Assembly: GCA_031422335.1 (NCBI GenBank)
Contig: JANOQW010000017.1
Span: forward strand, 11,002-75,001
Length of the DNA stretch: 64,000 nt
From: Methylotenera_A sp031422335
GTDB lineage: Bacteria; Pseudomonadota; Gammaproteobacteria; Burkholderiales; Methylophilaceae
Direction of reading: 5' to 3'
The number at the start of each line of letters is the position of its first letter. Within the stretch, counting starts at the first letter, position 1. This document shows, piece after piece, positions 8,225-16,761 of this stretch. The notes under the pieces were generated by a model. It saw nothing but the letters and a program-made list of their open reading frames with translations. It did not search any database and was not told the origin of the DNA. The position numbers and the translations under genes were made by a program.

Positions 8225-9445
8225 TTATTTTAACTGGCTGAGTTCTAACTGTTTAAGTGCTGGGTTAAGTTTTGCTGTTACTGCTACTACACCCAATGTC
8301 ATTAATCCGCCAAATATCACCGAGGGCACTAGCCCCATTAAACGTGCGGCAACGCCAGATTCGAAAGCACCCAGCTCATTAGACGAGCCAATAAAAATGC
8401 CGTTGATGGCAGAAACGCGGCCGCGCATACCATCGGGCGTGGCCAGCTGCATAATGGTGGTGCGCAATACCACCGACACACCATCGAATACGCCAGAGAA
8501 AGCTAAGAATAAGCCTGCAAGCCAGTAGTTTTTAGTCAAACCAAAGCAAACAATGCAAACGCCAAAGCCCGCCACTGCCCACAATAAATAGCGTCCCGCA
8601 TGTTGGTTAATGGGGTGGCGCGCTAAATATAAACCGACGCATAAGGCGCCGATAGCCGGTGCCGCGCGCAACAAGCCCAAGCTTTGTGGGCCAAGTTGAT
8701 AAATGTCAGTAATAAATGCTGGTAACATCGCCACCGCGCCGCCCAGCAACACGGCAAACATATCCAACATTTGTGCGCCAAATAAAACTTGGTTATTCCA
8801 TACAAATTTTAGCCCTTGCCCAATGCTGGCGAATACTGGTGCAGTTTCTACGGGTGGCGGCTCTTTTATTCGCAACGCTAACAGCGCCAGCATGGCACCA
8901 ACACACATGACAGCAGAAAAAACATAGGCTGCCGTGGTGCTAGCAAAACCCACTAGCAAACCACCGATGGCTGGCCCTGCAATTAAGCCAATTTGAAACA
9001 CCGAGCTACCAATGCCAGCCGCTTTGGCATAGCTTTCGCGAGGAATAATAATTGCCATTAAGGCGCTGTAGCTGGGCGCAATAAAGGCACGCGCTAAGCC
9101 AGTCACGCCTATGCTGGCATATATCCAAAATACCGTATTACCTGCAACATAGCCAGCAGAAATAGCCGCTAAAGTGACGCCAACAAGCCCCAACAGGCAG
9201 GCGGCCAGCACGCCAAACCAGCGTCGCGAGTAGTGATCGATGCAATAGCCCGCAAACAGCGCACTAGCAAAATATGGAATCACCTCGGCTAAGCCGATTA
9301 AACCTAGCGATAATGGATCACGGGTGATTTGATAGACATGCCAGCTGGCGGCAACCGTCATGGTTTGGTAGGCCAGCACCATAAAAATGCGGTAGGTCAG
9401 CAGCTTGGTCAGCGCAAACTGCTTTTGCGTGAATAGCGCTTTCAA
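8225..9445 (-). CDS. MFS exporter (EntS/DHA3-like)
   Basis: A 406-residue permease with about 12 hydrophobic segments, resembling the enterobactin-exporter-like group of the major facilitator superfamily. The sequence IGLAEVIPYFASALFAGYCIDHYSRRW covers TM2 and the cytoplasmic loop (given here only as a landmark at about residues 49-75). The start is TTG at 9445, directly after the stop of the glycosylase gene (TAA then TTG), which implies translational coupling. The next ATG would remove the first membrane segment. The substrate is unknown. Its position upstream of an OhrR-type regulator suggests a role in stress export, which is inference. Confidence 0.75.
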   Translation of the reverse strand: MKALFTQKQFALTKLLTYRIFMVLAYQTMTVAASWHVYQITRDPLSLGLIGLAEVIPYFASALFAGYCIDHYSRRWFGVLAACLLGLVGVTLAAISAGYVAGNTVFWIYASIGVTGLARAFIAPSYSALMAIIIPRESYAKAAGIGSSVFQIGLIAGPAIGGLLVGFASTTAAYVFSAVMCVGAMLALLALRIKEPPPVETAPVFASIGQGLKFVWNNQVLFGAQMLDMFAVLLGGAVAMLPAFITDIYQLGPQSLGLLRAAPAIGALCVGLYLARHPINQHAGRYLLWAVAGFGVCIVCFGLTKNYWLAGLFLAFSGVFDGVSVVLRTTIMQLATPDGMRGRVSAINGIFIGSSNELGAFESGVAARLMGLVPSVIFGGLMTLGVVAVTAKLNPALKQLELSQLK

Positions 9446-10087
9446 TTAAGTACTCACTTTTGGCATGCGCCATAAGTACCAACTGGCAATGCTTCTATAC
9501 GGCGCCCAAGCTTTACCAATCTCAGCCATTTGCTTAGGTTTTGGTGCAATATTTAGTTTTTTTAGGCGGGTGTAACTTGCCACAATGGCAAAATCATCTA
9601 CAGCCAAAATATCCATGCGCTCAAAGGTAAAAATCAGCATCATTTCCACCGTCCAATTGCCGATGCCTTTTAGCGTAATCAAGCGTTCAATCAAGGCGTC
9701 ATTGCTCATGGCTTCTGCCTCTATTCGGTCTGGTACAATTCCATTTATTGTGGCTTGTGCAATGCCTTGTATAGTTTCAATTTTTCGACCAGAGAAGCCA
9801 CAAGCGCGTAAATCGTCAAACTTAGCATTTAGTAGCACATCGGGCGCGGGAAAGCCGTCAAAATAAGCTTTAAATTTAGCAAAAATCGCATCGCCCGCTT
9901 TGCCATGCAGTTGCTGATAAGCCACTGCTTGCAATAGCGCCTCATACGGGCTGAGCTCAGGTTCGGTTTCTGTGGCCAGTGTGCAAGCGCCTACCGTGTT
10001 AATTAATTGCGCCCAATCTGCATCGAGATTGCTTAAAAATTGACTGGCTTCGGCGTAAACTGATGGATTAGAAGTTGAACTAAGCAT
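9446..10087 (-). CDS. DNA-3-methyladenine glycosylase II (AlkA-type, HhH-GPD)
   Basis: A 213-residue helix-hairpin-helix glycosylase that excises alkylated purines. The HhH motif is LKGIGNWTVEMM at residues 139-150, followed by LAVDDFAI in which D165 is the expected catalytic aspartate. QAVAYQQLHGKA near residue 53 is also typical. The protein lacks the N-terminal TBP-like lobe of E. coli AlkA, as in the short bacterial form. Its start codon is only 15 bases from that of the divergent alkB gene, and its stop abuts the MFS gene. Together with AlkB it forms an alkylation-repair pair. Confidence 0.9.
   Translation of the reverse strand: MLSSTSNPSVYAEASQFLSNLDADWAQLINTVGACTLATETEPELSPYEALLQAVAYQQLHGKAGDAIFAKFKAYFDGFPAPDVLLNAKFDDLRACGFSGRKIETIQGIAQATINGIVPDRIEAEAMSNDALIERLITLKGIGNWTVEMMLIFTFERMDILAVDDFAIVASYTRLKKLNIAPKPKQMAEIGKAWAPYRSIASWYLWRMPKVST
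9604..9620 (-). repeat. Copy of the CGCATGGATATT motif inside the glycosylase gene
   Basis: The exact 12-mer CGCATGGATATT lies on the minus strand at 9608-9619. Here it is read in the R-M-D-I frame. Confidence 0.75.
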
Positions 10088-10102
10088 AAAGCAACATTAT
10101 AA

Positions 10103-10771
10103 ATGGATTTGATGCAAAACGATTTATTCGAAAATTTGGTAGAGAAAAATCTGCCAATTGCAGAAGGTGCGATATTGCTGCCCGGTTTTGCTTTGCAAGA
10201 TGAAATGCTAATATTGGCCGATTTGAATGCTATTTTAAGCGACGCTAAGTTGCGCCATATGGTCACGCCAGGTGGCTACAGCATGTCTGTCGCCATGACC
10301 AACTGCGGCAGTTTAGGCTGGGTTTCAGATAGAAAAGGCTATCGATACGATGCCCTAGACCCTAACACTGGTGCGCCTTGGCAGCCTATGCCAAAAAGCT
10401 TTTTAAAGCTGGCAAATGCGGCTGCAGCGCAAGCAGGCTATGCTAACTTTCTACCAGATGCCTGCTTAATTAACCAATACCAAACGGGTGCCAAAATGGG
10501 TTTGCACCAAGATAAAGATGAGCAAGATTTTAGCCAGCCCATCGTGTCGGTATCACTGGGTGCGCCAGCAACATTTTTGTTTGGCGGCTTAAAACGCGGC
10601 GATAAACCTGCCAAAATATTGCTGCAACATGGCGATGTGATTGTATGGGGCGGTAAATCGCGCTTAAATTATCATGGCATTATGCCGCTGAAAGTGACCA
10701 CTATAATAACTGATGGCCACAGCACCTTTGGCGCATGTCGTTTTAATTTAACTTTTAGAAAAGCGGCTTAA
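10103..10771 (+). CDS. alkB: Alpha-ketoglutarate-dependent DNA/RNA dealkylase AlkB
   Basis: An Fe(II)/2-oxoglutarate dioxygenase that removes methyl groups from 1-meA and 3-meC. All key residues are visible in the 222-residue product. H135-x-D137 (GLHQDKDE) and H191 (NYHGI) bind iron. The final RFNLTFR (R213 and R219) binds 2-oxoglutarate. LINQYQTGAKMGLH is the family's substrate-side motif. It is divergent from the AlkA-type glycosylase, with starts 15 bases apart, so the promoters must overlap each other's coding ends. No Ada regulator is in the window. Confidence 0.96.
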   Translation: MDLMQNDLFENLVEKNLPIAEGAILLPGFALQDEMLILADLNAILSDAKLRHMVTPGGYSMSVAMTNCGSLGWVSDRKGYRYDALDPNTGAPWQPMPKSFLKLANAAAAQAGYANFLPDACLINQYQTGAKMGLHQDKDEQDFSQPIVSVSLGAPATFLFGGLKRGDKPAKILLQHGDVIVWGGKSRLNYHGIMPLKVTTIITDGHSTFGACRFNLTFRKAA

Positions 10772-10778
10772 TTAAAGC

Positions 10779-11120
10779 TTAAAGCCCAATTGCCGCTTTA
10801 ATGCGTTTTAAAGTTTGCGTCACAATATTGCCATCTAGTTGATAATGTTTATGTAGCGGTTCTAGCACTTGCCAGATGGCTTTTAGCCCTGCAGGGAAAG
10901 TCACTAAATCGCCCTTGCCAAAACTTAACGGCAAACCATCTACTGGTGTAATAATGCAACTGCCTTCTAAAATATAGGCAATTTCTTGCTCGGGGAATGA
11001 CCAATCAAATACCGATTCTTCCTTCTTCCAAGTGGGCCATTTGCTGACATTTAATGCATTTAATTTAGTTTGGCAGGGGGCTTTTTCTACGGTAATTTGG
11101 CTTACTGCAACTTGTTTCAT
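10779..11120 (-). CDS. Cupin-domain protein (DUF861-like)
   Basis: A small single-domain beta-barrel of 113 residues. FDWSFPEQEIAYILEGSCI and FGKGDLVTFPAGLKAIW are the two conserved cupin strands of the (S)-ureidoglycine aminohydrolase/EutQ-like DUF861 group. I prefer ATG 11120 because AAAGGA lies six bases before it. The ATG at 11126 would sit directly on the SD. It converges on alkB with a seven-base gap and no terminator. Function is unknown. EutQ-like folds exist in ethanolamine loci, but this gene is 5 kb from eutBC and independent of it. Confidence 0.75.
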   Translation of the reverse strand: MKQVAVSQITVEKAPCQTKLNALNVSKWPTWKKEESVFDWSFPEQEIAYILEGSCIITPVDGLPLSFGKGDLVTFPAGLKAIWQVLEPLHKHYQLDGNIVTQTLKRIKAAIGL

Positions 11121-11204
11121 GATCATCCTTTGTTTAAACAGCGCGTATTTTAGCGCATGCTGGGCTTAAGTAGTAAAATAGCGTTTTCGGCCGACTGATT
11201 AAAT

Positions 11205-12149
11205 ATGCAGGTTAATTTACAACAAGCGATTGATTTACTTAAAAACGGTAACGTAGTGGCTATTCCTACCGAAACCGTTTATGGTCTAGCGGCGGATGCC
11301 AGCAATGATGTGGCTTTGCGTCAAATTTACGCCATTAAGCAGCGCCCTACCGATAATCCGCTGATTGTGCATATTGCCGATGTGAGCCAAGTACGAAATT
11401 GGGCGAGCGAATTTTCGCCATTGGCGCAAAAGCTTGCCGCCGCCTTTTGGCCAGGCCCATTGACATTGGTATTGCCTACTAAGCCGCATGTGTCGAGTAT
11501 TTTGCGTGGCAACAACCCCACAGTGGCTTTGCGCGTACCGAATCATGCGCTGACTTTGCAGCTACTTAAACAAAGCGGCTTGGCGCTGGCGGCGCCGTCG
11601 GCCAACAAATTTACCCAACTTAGCCCTACCACCGCTGCGCATGTGGCGGCGGGTTTGGGCGATGCTGTGCCAGTACTGGAAGGCGGTGCTTGCGCAGTAG
11701 GAATTGAGTCAACCATTGTTGCGGTAATTGGTGAAACTTGGCAACTGCTGCGCTTAGGCATGCTGCCACAAGCCAATATCCATGAGGTTGCTGGCGTGCC
11801 TGCCACAAAGCTTATGCAAATCATAAAGGCACCTGGGCAGCATCAATTACATTACTCACCACGCACACCTGTGCGGTTATTTAGCTCGCGCGATGAGTTA
11901 ATTAAAAATTCACATGCGCTTATCAATGCTAACGTCTCGGCAGCCGCGCTGCTATTGGGCGCTGGCACAGTGCCAAATTGCACTTATTTTGAGTTGAATA
12001 ATAATGCCAATGACGTCGCGCAAAAATTATATGACACGCTGCACAAAATGGATGCGCTTAACGTAGAGAAACTACTCATAGAAGCGCCACCCAACGCGCC
12101 AGAATGGCTAGCGATTTTAGATCGCTTGACGCGAGCAGCGCATAATTAA
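11205..12149 (+). CDS. tsaC: L-threonylcarbamoyladenylate synthase (long Sua5 form)
   Basis: Makes threonylcarbamoyl-AMP from threonine, bicarbonate and ATP for the t6A37 modification of ANN-decoding tRNAs. The 314-residue protein has the YrdC domain first (GNVVAIPTETVYGLAADA at about residues 13-31, the KQRPTDNPLIVHI loop, WPGPLTLVL and SANKFTQLSPTTA). It then has a C-terminal Sua5 extension, starting around APGQHQLHYSPRTPV at about residue 207. It is therefore the longer Sua5 architecture rather than the short TsaC of E. coli. It stands alone, with a possible SD overlapped by an AT-rich leader. Confidence 0.93.
   Translation: MQVNLQQAIDLLKNGNVVAIPTETVYGLAADASNDVALRQIYAIKQRPTDNPLIVHIADVSQVRNWASEFSPLAQKLAAAFWPGPLTLVLPTKPHVSSILRGNNPTVALRVPNHALTLQLLKQSGLALAAPSANKFTQLSPTTAAHVAAGLGDAVPVLEGGACAVGIESTIVAVIGETWQLLRLGMLPQANIHEVAGVPATKLMQIIKAPGQHQLHYSPRTPVRLFSSRDELIKNSHALINANVSAAALLLGAGTVPNCTYFELNNNANDVAQKLYDTLHKMDALNVEKLLIEAPPNAPEWLAILDRLTRAAHN
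11757..11800 (-). repeat. Copy of the CATGGATATT palindromic element inside tsaC
   Basis: The core CATGGATATT lies on the minus strand (11775-11784), flanked by arms CAGCAACCT and GGCTTG that match the intergenic copy at 58623-58663. It encodes N-I-H-E in the tsaC frame. Confidence 0.7.
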
Positions 12150-12216
12150 AAAGCTTGTTTTTGCGTTAAAAAAGGCGTAAATTTGTTATGTTAAGTAGGC
12201 AAATTTGGAGTTTGAA

Positions 12217-12438
12217 ATGCCAGATAACAAATATGGATTAGGTAGCAGCAAAGTGGCGACCGAGCAGCATGAAGCGCTTCACAAAACAGCGGCTATTCAT
12301 CCCACACATTGCAAGGTTTGCAATAGTACAAATTTAACCTTAAGCCCGACCATGCATGACCATATGTGCAACGATTGCGGCGAATGGCAGAATGATGTGC
12401 CGCAAGGCTATTCGACAGGTCGCGCTGCCGATTATTAA
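12217..12438 (+). CDS. Small zinc-ribbon protein, unknown function
   Basis: A 73-residue protein with two CxxC knuckles (C32/C35 and C51/C54) separated by 15 residues, a typical zinc ribbon. ATG 12217 is chosen because TTGGAG sits six bases upstream. A TTG at 12205 is part of that SD. No hydrophobic segment is present, so it is cytosolic. I do not recognise a named family. Zinc ribbons of this size often bind nucleic acids or partner proteins. It ends seven bases before the convergent protease gene. Confidence 0.7.
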   Translation: MPDNKYGLGSSKVATEQHEALHKTAAIHPTHCKVCNSTNLTLSPTMHDHMCNDCGEWQNDVPQGYSTGRAADY

Positions 12439-12445
12439 TAGGCTA

Positions 12446-13471
12446 CTAGTTTGTTTTAGCGTTAACTTTTAATGCCTCGCTAAATTCCACATCCAAATCT
12501 AAATCAATAGCTTTAAGTGCTACGCGGGTTTTTTCTACTTCGTCAGCTTTGCCTGCGCGGTTGGCCATTAAACCTAGCTCAATTAAAGTGGCGCCATGTT
12601 GTGGCTGCAAGCCTAATACTTTATTAAAGTAACCATTGGCTTGATTTACGTTACCTAAACGCTGTTCGGCTACACCCGCGTAGAATAAGGCTTCTGGGCT
12701 AGTCGGCTCTTTTACTATCCATTGTTGCGCCACCACTTTTAGCTCATCCCATTTATCATTTTGGTAAGGCAAAACCACCCGCATAAAAAACGGCCGCTCA
12801 GCATCTGGCGCATCCCAAAACGGTATTCCGCCAGATGCTAATGATTCTGTCTCTGGCGCATCTATCAGGGCTTTTAACCATTTTACTGGAACATTGTAAA
12901 AATAAGCGCCACGGCCTGGGCTTTTAAAAGTGCTAATAGCAATTAATTTACCTTCAGCATCAAATACTGGGCTACCACTTGCACCCATCACAAACGAGGC
13001 ATCAGTGCGCACAATTTGACTGTCGTCTAGCGGATATAAAGCTTTTATTTTGCCTATGGTAGATTGTGGTTTTGGTGGGCCACCTGGAAAACCAATCGAA
13101 AAAATCGGTTGCTCATATTTTAAGTTCTCAGAATCGCCCAGTTCTACCGGTTTTAGCTCTAAAAATTTAAAGCGCAAAATGCATAAGTCGTGCTTCCAAT
13201 CTGCTTTCATCGCTTCTGGCGTATAACTTTCGCCAAATTTGGTGATTTTTGCGCCGCGCGCATTGGCCAGCACGTGGCAGTTGGTGGCAACCAAGTCTTT
13301 ACCCACCACCACACCAGTACCAACGCCGTGCCCGCCAGATTGCGTGGTGACATGCACTTTAGTGACAGAGGCCTTTAGCTTATAAGCCATATCGGCGACA
13401 GAGTCTGCCATAGCCATTTGAGCAAAACTTAAGGCCAATATCAATGCTGGGAATGTGATTAAAATGCGCAT
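12446..13471 (-). CDS. Periplasmic trypsin-like serine protease with C-terminal TPR region
   Basis: A 341-residue exported protein with a signal peptide at residues 1-22. The chymotrypsin-fold domain shows the triad H66 (ATNCHV), D95 (KHDLCIL) and S165 (MGASGSPVF), with the spacing of DegP/HtrA-type proteases. There is no PDZ domain. Instead residues 250-335 form tetratricopeptide-like helices (EALFYAGVAEQRLGNVNQA, GATLIELGLMANRAGKADE). I infer a periplasmic protease or quality-control factor that uses TPRs to bind partners. It is monocistronic, with a 150-bp divergent promoter region shared with the dienelactone hydrolase gene. Confidence 0.82.
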   Translation of the reverse strand: MRILITFPALILALSFAQMAMADSVADMAYKLKASVTKVHVTTQSGGHGVGTGVVVGKDLVATNCHVLANARGAKITKFGESYTPEAMKADWKHDLCILRFKFLELKPVELGDSENLKYEQPIFSIGFPGGPPKPQSTIGKIKALYPLDDSQIVRTDASFVMGASGSPVFDAEGKLIAISTFKSPGRGAYFYNVPVKWLKALIDAPETESLASGGIPFWDAPDAERPFFMRVVLPYQNDKWDELKVVAQQWIVKEPTSPEALFYAGVAEQRLGNVNQANGYFNKVLGLQPQHGATLIELGLMANRAGKADEVEKTRVALKAIDLDLDVEFSEALKVNAKTN

Positions 13472-13621
13472 AACAAACTCACTTTACGAATGGATAGTTT
13501 TAAAATTAAACATACAACAATAATGTCAACATTTATGGATTAATTGTGTGACATTACGCACAAAGCTTGTAAAATAATGCCTTTGCAAATATAGATTAAT
13601 TGTCCTTATGTTAGTTCACTT

Positions 13622-14371
13622 ATGTTAACTCAATTGCAGGTTGCCGATATCAATACGCCCACTGGCGTGATGCGTACCTATATTCACAGACCAGTGGATC
13701 ATTCAAGCGATGGCAAAAAAGTGCCTGCAATATTATTTTATTCTGAAATATTTCAGCAAACTGGCCCCATCGCGCGCGCAGCTGCTTATATGGCGGGGCA
13801 CGGCTACGCAGTGCTGGTGCCAGAGGTGTTTCACGAGCTTAATCCGATTGGTACGATTTTGGGTTATGACGATGCCGGCCGCGAAAAAGGCAATGCTGAC
13901 AAAGCTGCTAAAGATGTACAGGGTTATGACACCGATAACCGCGCCATGATCGATTTTTTAAGCACGCAAGATTGGTACAATGGCAATTTAGGTGCAATGG
14001 GTTTTTGTATTGGTGGGCATTTGGCTTTTCGCGCCGCGCTGCAAAAAGAAGTTAAAGCCACCGCTTGCTTTTATGCCACAGATTTGCACATTAACAGTAT
14101 CCCCAATCAAGCTAATCAACACAGTATGCAAAGGCTGGCCGATATTCAAGGCGAACTGATGATGATTTGGGGCAAGCAAGATAATCATATTCCAGAAGCG
14201 GGACGTATGTTGGTGCAACAAAAATTGGCAGCAACCAAGCTAAATTATACGTGGCACGAGTTTAACGCCCAACATGCTTTTATGCGTGATGAGGATCCGC
14301 GCTACGATGCTGAACTGGCGACCGTGGGCTACCAAATGACGCTGCAAATGTTTGCCCGCACTTTGCGTTAA
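13622..14371 (+). CDS. Dienelactone hydrolase family protein
   Basis: A 249-residue alpha/beta hydrolase of the carboxymethylenebutenolidase family. The nucleophile is Cys129 in GFCIGG, with Asp187 (GKQDNHIP) and His218 (NAQHAFMRD) completing the Cys-Asp-His triad typical of the family. E42 in FYSEIF matches the regulatory Glu. Classical members open the lactone ring in chloroaromatic degradation, but no such pathway is visible here. A general esterase or lactonase role is as likely. The two ATGs at 13608 and 13622 are close, and the latter gives the normal family N-terminus. Confidence 0.85.
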   Translation: MLTQLQVADINTPTGVMRTYIHRPVDHSSDGKKVPAILFYSEIFQQTGPIARAAAYMAGHGYAVLVPEVFHELNPIGTILGYDDAGREKGNADKAAKDVQGYDTDNRAMIDFLSTQDWYNGNLGAMGFCIGGHLAFRAALQKEVKATACFYATDLHINSIPNQANQHSMQRLADIQGELMMIWGKQDNHIPEAGRMLVQQKLAATKLNYTWHEFNAQHAFMRDEDPRYDAELATVGYQMTLQMFARTLR

Positions 14372-14490
14372 TGATTAATTTTAAAACGTAGTAGCAGTAA
14401 AAAGTAGCAAAACCGTAACGAGGTGTTAGCCACAAGCATGCACTTCAAATTTATTTAAATTACCCATTTAAGAGAACCGAGATAGAAAAG

Positions 14491-16005
14491 ATGACCACAA
14501 AAAATGCTGATATTGGCCTAGTTGGCCTTGCCGTCATGGGCCAAAACCTAGCCCTGAATATTGCAGACCACGGCTACACCATTGCAGTGTACAACCGTGA
14601 TCCTAAAAAAATGACCAATTTTATTAAGGAGTGCAAGGACAATGAGCCTTCGCATGCCAACGTGGTTGGGCATGCTGATTTAGCCTCTTTTGTGTTGAGT
14701 ATTAAGCGCCCACGCAAAATTATTTTGTTGGTGAAAGCAGGTAGCGCGACAGACGTGACCATTAACGCGCTGCTGCCATTTTTAGAGCAAGGCGATATTA
14801 TTATCGACGGCGGCAATTCATTGTGGACAGACACCATCCGTCGCGAAAAAGAGTTGGCAGTTAAAGGTATTGATTTTATTGGCTCAGGCGTTTCCGGCGG
14901 TGAAACTGGCGCACGTTTTGGTCCAAGTTTAATGCCTTCTGGCACCCGCAAAGCTTGGGCAAGTTTAGAGCCAATTTGGCGCGATATTGCGGCCAAAGTT
15001 GACCCAGTCACTGGCGAGCCGATGGAAGGTGGCACACCAGGCAAGCCAGTGGTGGGTGGTTTTTCATGTGCAGAATACATTGGCCCCGACGGTGCTGGCC
15101 ACTATGTAAAAATGGTACACAATGGTATTGAGTACATCGACATGCAATTAATTTGTGAAGCCTATTGGCTAATGAAAAATTTGCTGGGTATGCCAGCAGA
15201 CGAAATTGGTAAAGTGTTTGCCGAGTGGAATAAAGGTGAGTTATCGAGCTTTTTAATTGAAATTACTGCGGATATTCTGCAACAAAAAGATCCCATGACC
15301 AAAGGTTTCTTAGTCGATCAAATTTTAGATACGGCCGGCCAAAAAGGCACAGGTCAATGGACGGCTGCCAATGCGCTTGAACTTGGCGCACCAGCTAACG
15401 CGATTGCCGCCGCGGTGTATGCGCGCGCGCTTTCTAGCTTAAAAGAAGAACGTGTTGAAGCCAGCAAAATATTAAAAGGCCCAGCTATTAAACACGAGAC
15501 AGACAAAAAAGCCATTATAGATGCGATTAAAAATGCGCTATATTGCTCAAAAATTTGTGCCTATGCGCAAGGTTTTCAATTAATTGATAAAGCACAAGTG
15601 GCGTATAACTGGAAATTAAATTTTGGTGAAATTGCCCAAATTTGGCGTGGTGGTTGTATTATTCGCGCGCGCTTTTTGCAAAAAATTACCATGGCCTACG
15701 CGCTTAATTCACGCTTAAAAAACTTGATGTTAGACCCATACTTTACCAATGCTATGAATGATGGCCAAGCAGGTTGGCGTAAAGTGATAGCGCTTGCCGT
15801 GACTAATGGTATCCCTGCGCAAGGTTTTAGTGCCGCGCTGGCGTATTACGATGGCTACCGCAGTGCTGATTTGCCAGCAAACTTATTGCAAGGTCAACGC
15901 GATTATTTTGGCGCGCATACTTATGAGCGTAAAGATCAACCGCGTGGTCAGTTCTACCATTTGGATTGGCCAGAACCAAAACGCCCGCAGTTGGTGATTG
16001 ATTAA
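14491..16005 (+). CDS. gnd: 6-phosphogluconate dehydrogenase, decarboxylating
   Basis: Oxidises and decarboxylates 6-phosphogluconate to ribulose 5-phosphate. In RuMP-cycle methylotrophs this serves the dissimilatory cycle that oxidises formaldehyde carbon. The N-terminal Rossmann motif GLAVMGQNLALNIADHG (residues 12-28) is followed by VYNRDP, where the Asn-Arg pair after the second strand suggests NADP use. The substrate block GGNSLWTDT and GSGVSGGETGARFGPSLM and the catalytic lysine K207 in KMVHNGIEY are intact. At 504 residues it is longer than the E. coli enzyme (468). It is monocistronic with a clear terminator. Confidence 0.96.
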   Translation: MTTKNADIGLVGLAVMGQNLALNIADHGYTIAVYNRDPKKMTNFIKECKDNEPSHANVVGHADLASFVLSIKRPRKIILLVKAGSATDVTINALLPFLEQGDIIIDGGNSLWTDTIRREKELAVKGIDFIGSGVSGGETGARFGPSLMPSGTRKAWASLEPIWRDIAAKVDPVTGEPMEGGTPGKPVVGGFSCAEYIGPDGAGHYVKMVHNGIEYIDMQLICEAYWLMKNLLGMPADEIGKVFAEWNKGELSSFLIEITADILQQKDPMTKGFLVDQILDTAGQKGTGQWTAANALELGAPANAIAAAVYARALSSLKEERVEASKILKGPAIKHETDKKAIIDAIKNALYCSKICAYAQGFQLIDKAQVAYNWKLNFGEIAQIWRGGCIIRARFLQKITMAYALNSRLKNLMLDPYFTNAMNDGQAGWRKVIALAVTNGIPAQGFSAALAYYDGYRSADLPANLLQGQRDYFGAHTYERKDQPRGQFYHLDWPEPKRPQLVID

Positions 16006-16043
16006 CAGATCAGGTTGGACTGTTTAAATTTGAGAAAAATAAC

Positions 16044-16075
16044 AGTGGGTTGGCGATAGCCGCCCACTTTTTATT
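16044..16075 (+). terminator. Rho-independent terminator of gnd
   Basis: AGTGGG and CCCACT form the outer stem, with GGC and GCC inside, followed by TTTTTATTT. Confidence 0.88.
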
Positions 16076-16096
16076 TGAATCTTACTTTATTTAAAA

Positions 16097-16270
16097 CTAA
16101 ACGCAGTCGCCGTAAGCTTCTAAAAATCGATTAAAACTCTGAGACTTGCTCAACTCAATCGCTTTAGTTGCTTCAACTTCGGCCTTATCAATTTTTTTAA
16201 CCAGTTTAGGGTTAAAAGTTTTATTACCTGACTCTGTATTTACTGCTTGTTTTACTTGTGTCGCTAACAT
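16097..16270 (-). CDS. Small hypothetical protein (57 residues)
   Basis: A 57-codon frame starts at ATG 16270 behind AAAGGAAAA, a good SD. It encodes a charged, Lys/Glu-rich, non-hydrophobic product ending in EAYGDCV. The middle (KLVKKIDKAEVEATKAIELSK) is predicted helical. It is convergent with gnd, sitting just beyond the gnd terminator, and divergent from thiS. I do not recognise it. The SD and the clean start support a real gene, but it could be a chance frame. Confidence 0.5.
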   Translation of the reverse strand: MLATQVKQAVNTESGNKTFNPKLVKKIDKAEVEATKAIELSKSQSFNRFLEAYGDCV

Positions 16271-16547
16271 TATATTTTCCTTTTGGGAGTTAAATCAACA
16301 GGAATTTTGTTCCTATAGCTTGGTGCATAATTTATCAAAAAAATTCAATACTTACTTAAGTTTGGTCGATAAATCATTAAAATCATTACATTTTTACAGT
16401 TAACGCACTGCAACTGTTGCGGATTACACAAAAATTAAGTATAACTTTATGTAAGCAAGTGCCATACCAGATTGATTGAAAATAAAAAAATCAATTAAAA
16501 CTGTTAAAAATCCCCGTCAAATAAGGCTTTCCAGTAAAATTATTTTT

Positions 16548-16751
16548 ATGCAAATATTTATTAATGGTAATTTAAAAGCACTAAATGGCGAAAATGTGAC
16601 CATTTCTGCGCTGGTGCTGACATTAAATTTAACAGGCAAACGATTGGCCATCGAAAAAAATGGTGAAATTGTGCCGCGCAGTCAGTTTGATGTGATGTAT
16701 GTTGTAGATGGAGACAGGCTAGAAATCGTGGGCGCTGTCGGTGGCGGTTAA
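16548..16751 (+). CDS. thiS: Sulfur carrier protein ThiS
   Basis: The 67-residue ubiquitin-like carrier of thiamin biosynthesis, whose C-terminal Gly is adenylated and thiocarboxylated to donate sulfur for the thiazole ring. It starts MQIFINGN and ends AVGGG, with the required terminal Gly-Gly. I start it at ATG 16548. The frame continues upstream to 16476 without family similarity. It is followed ten bases later by thiG, which uses it. I looked for a TPP riboswitch upstream and do not see one. Confidence 0.94.
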   Translation: MQIFINGNLKALNGENVTISALVLTLNLTGKRLAIEKNGEIVPRSQFDVMYVVDGDRLEIVGAVGGG

Positions 16752-16761
16752 GTAATTAGAG

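Noticed and set aside
13535..13603. GATTAATTGT occurring twice in the protease/hydrolase divergent region
   Set aside because: AT-rich ten-base match with 56-base spacing, too weak to call an operator.
16400..16547. Possible TPP riboswitch before thiS
   Set aside because: I do not see the conserved CUGAGA and ACCUGA blocks in this leader. A CTGAGA near 16138 lies inside the small ORF, far upstream.
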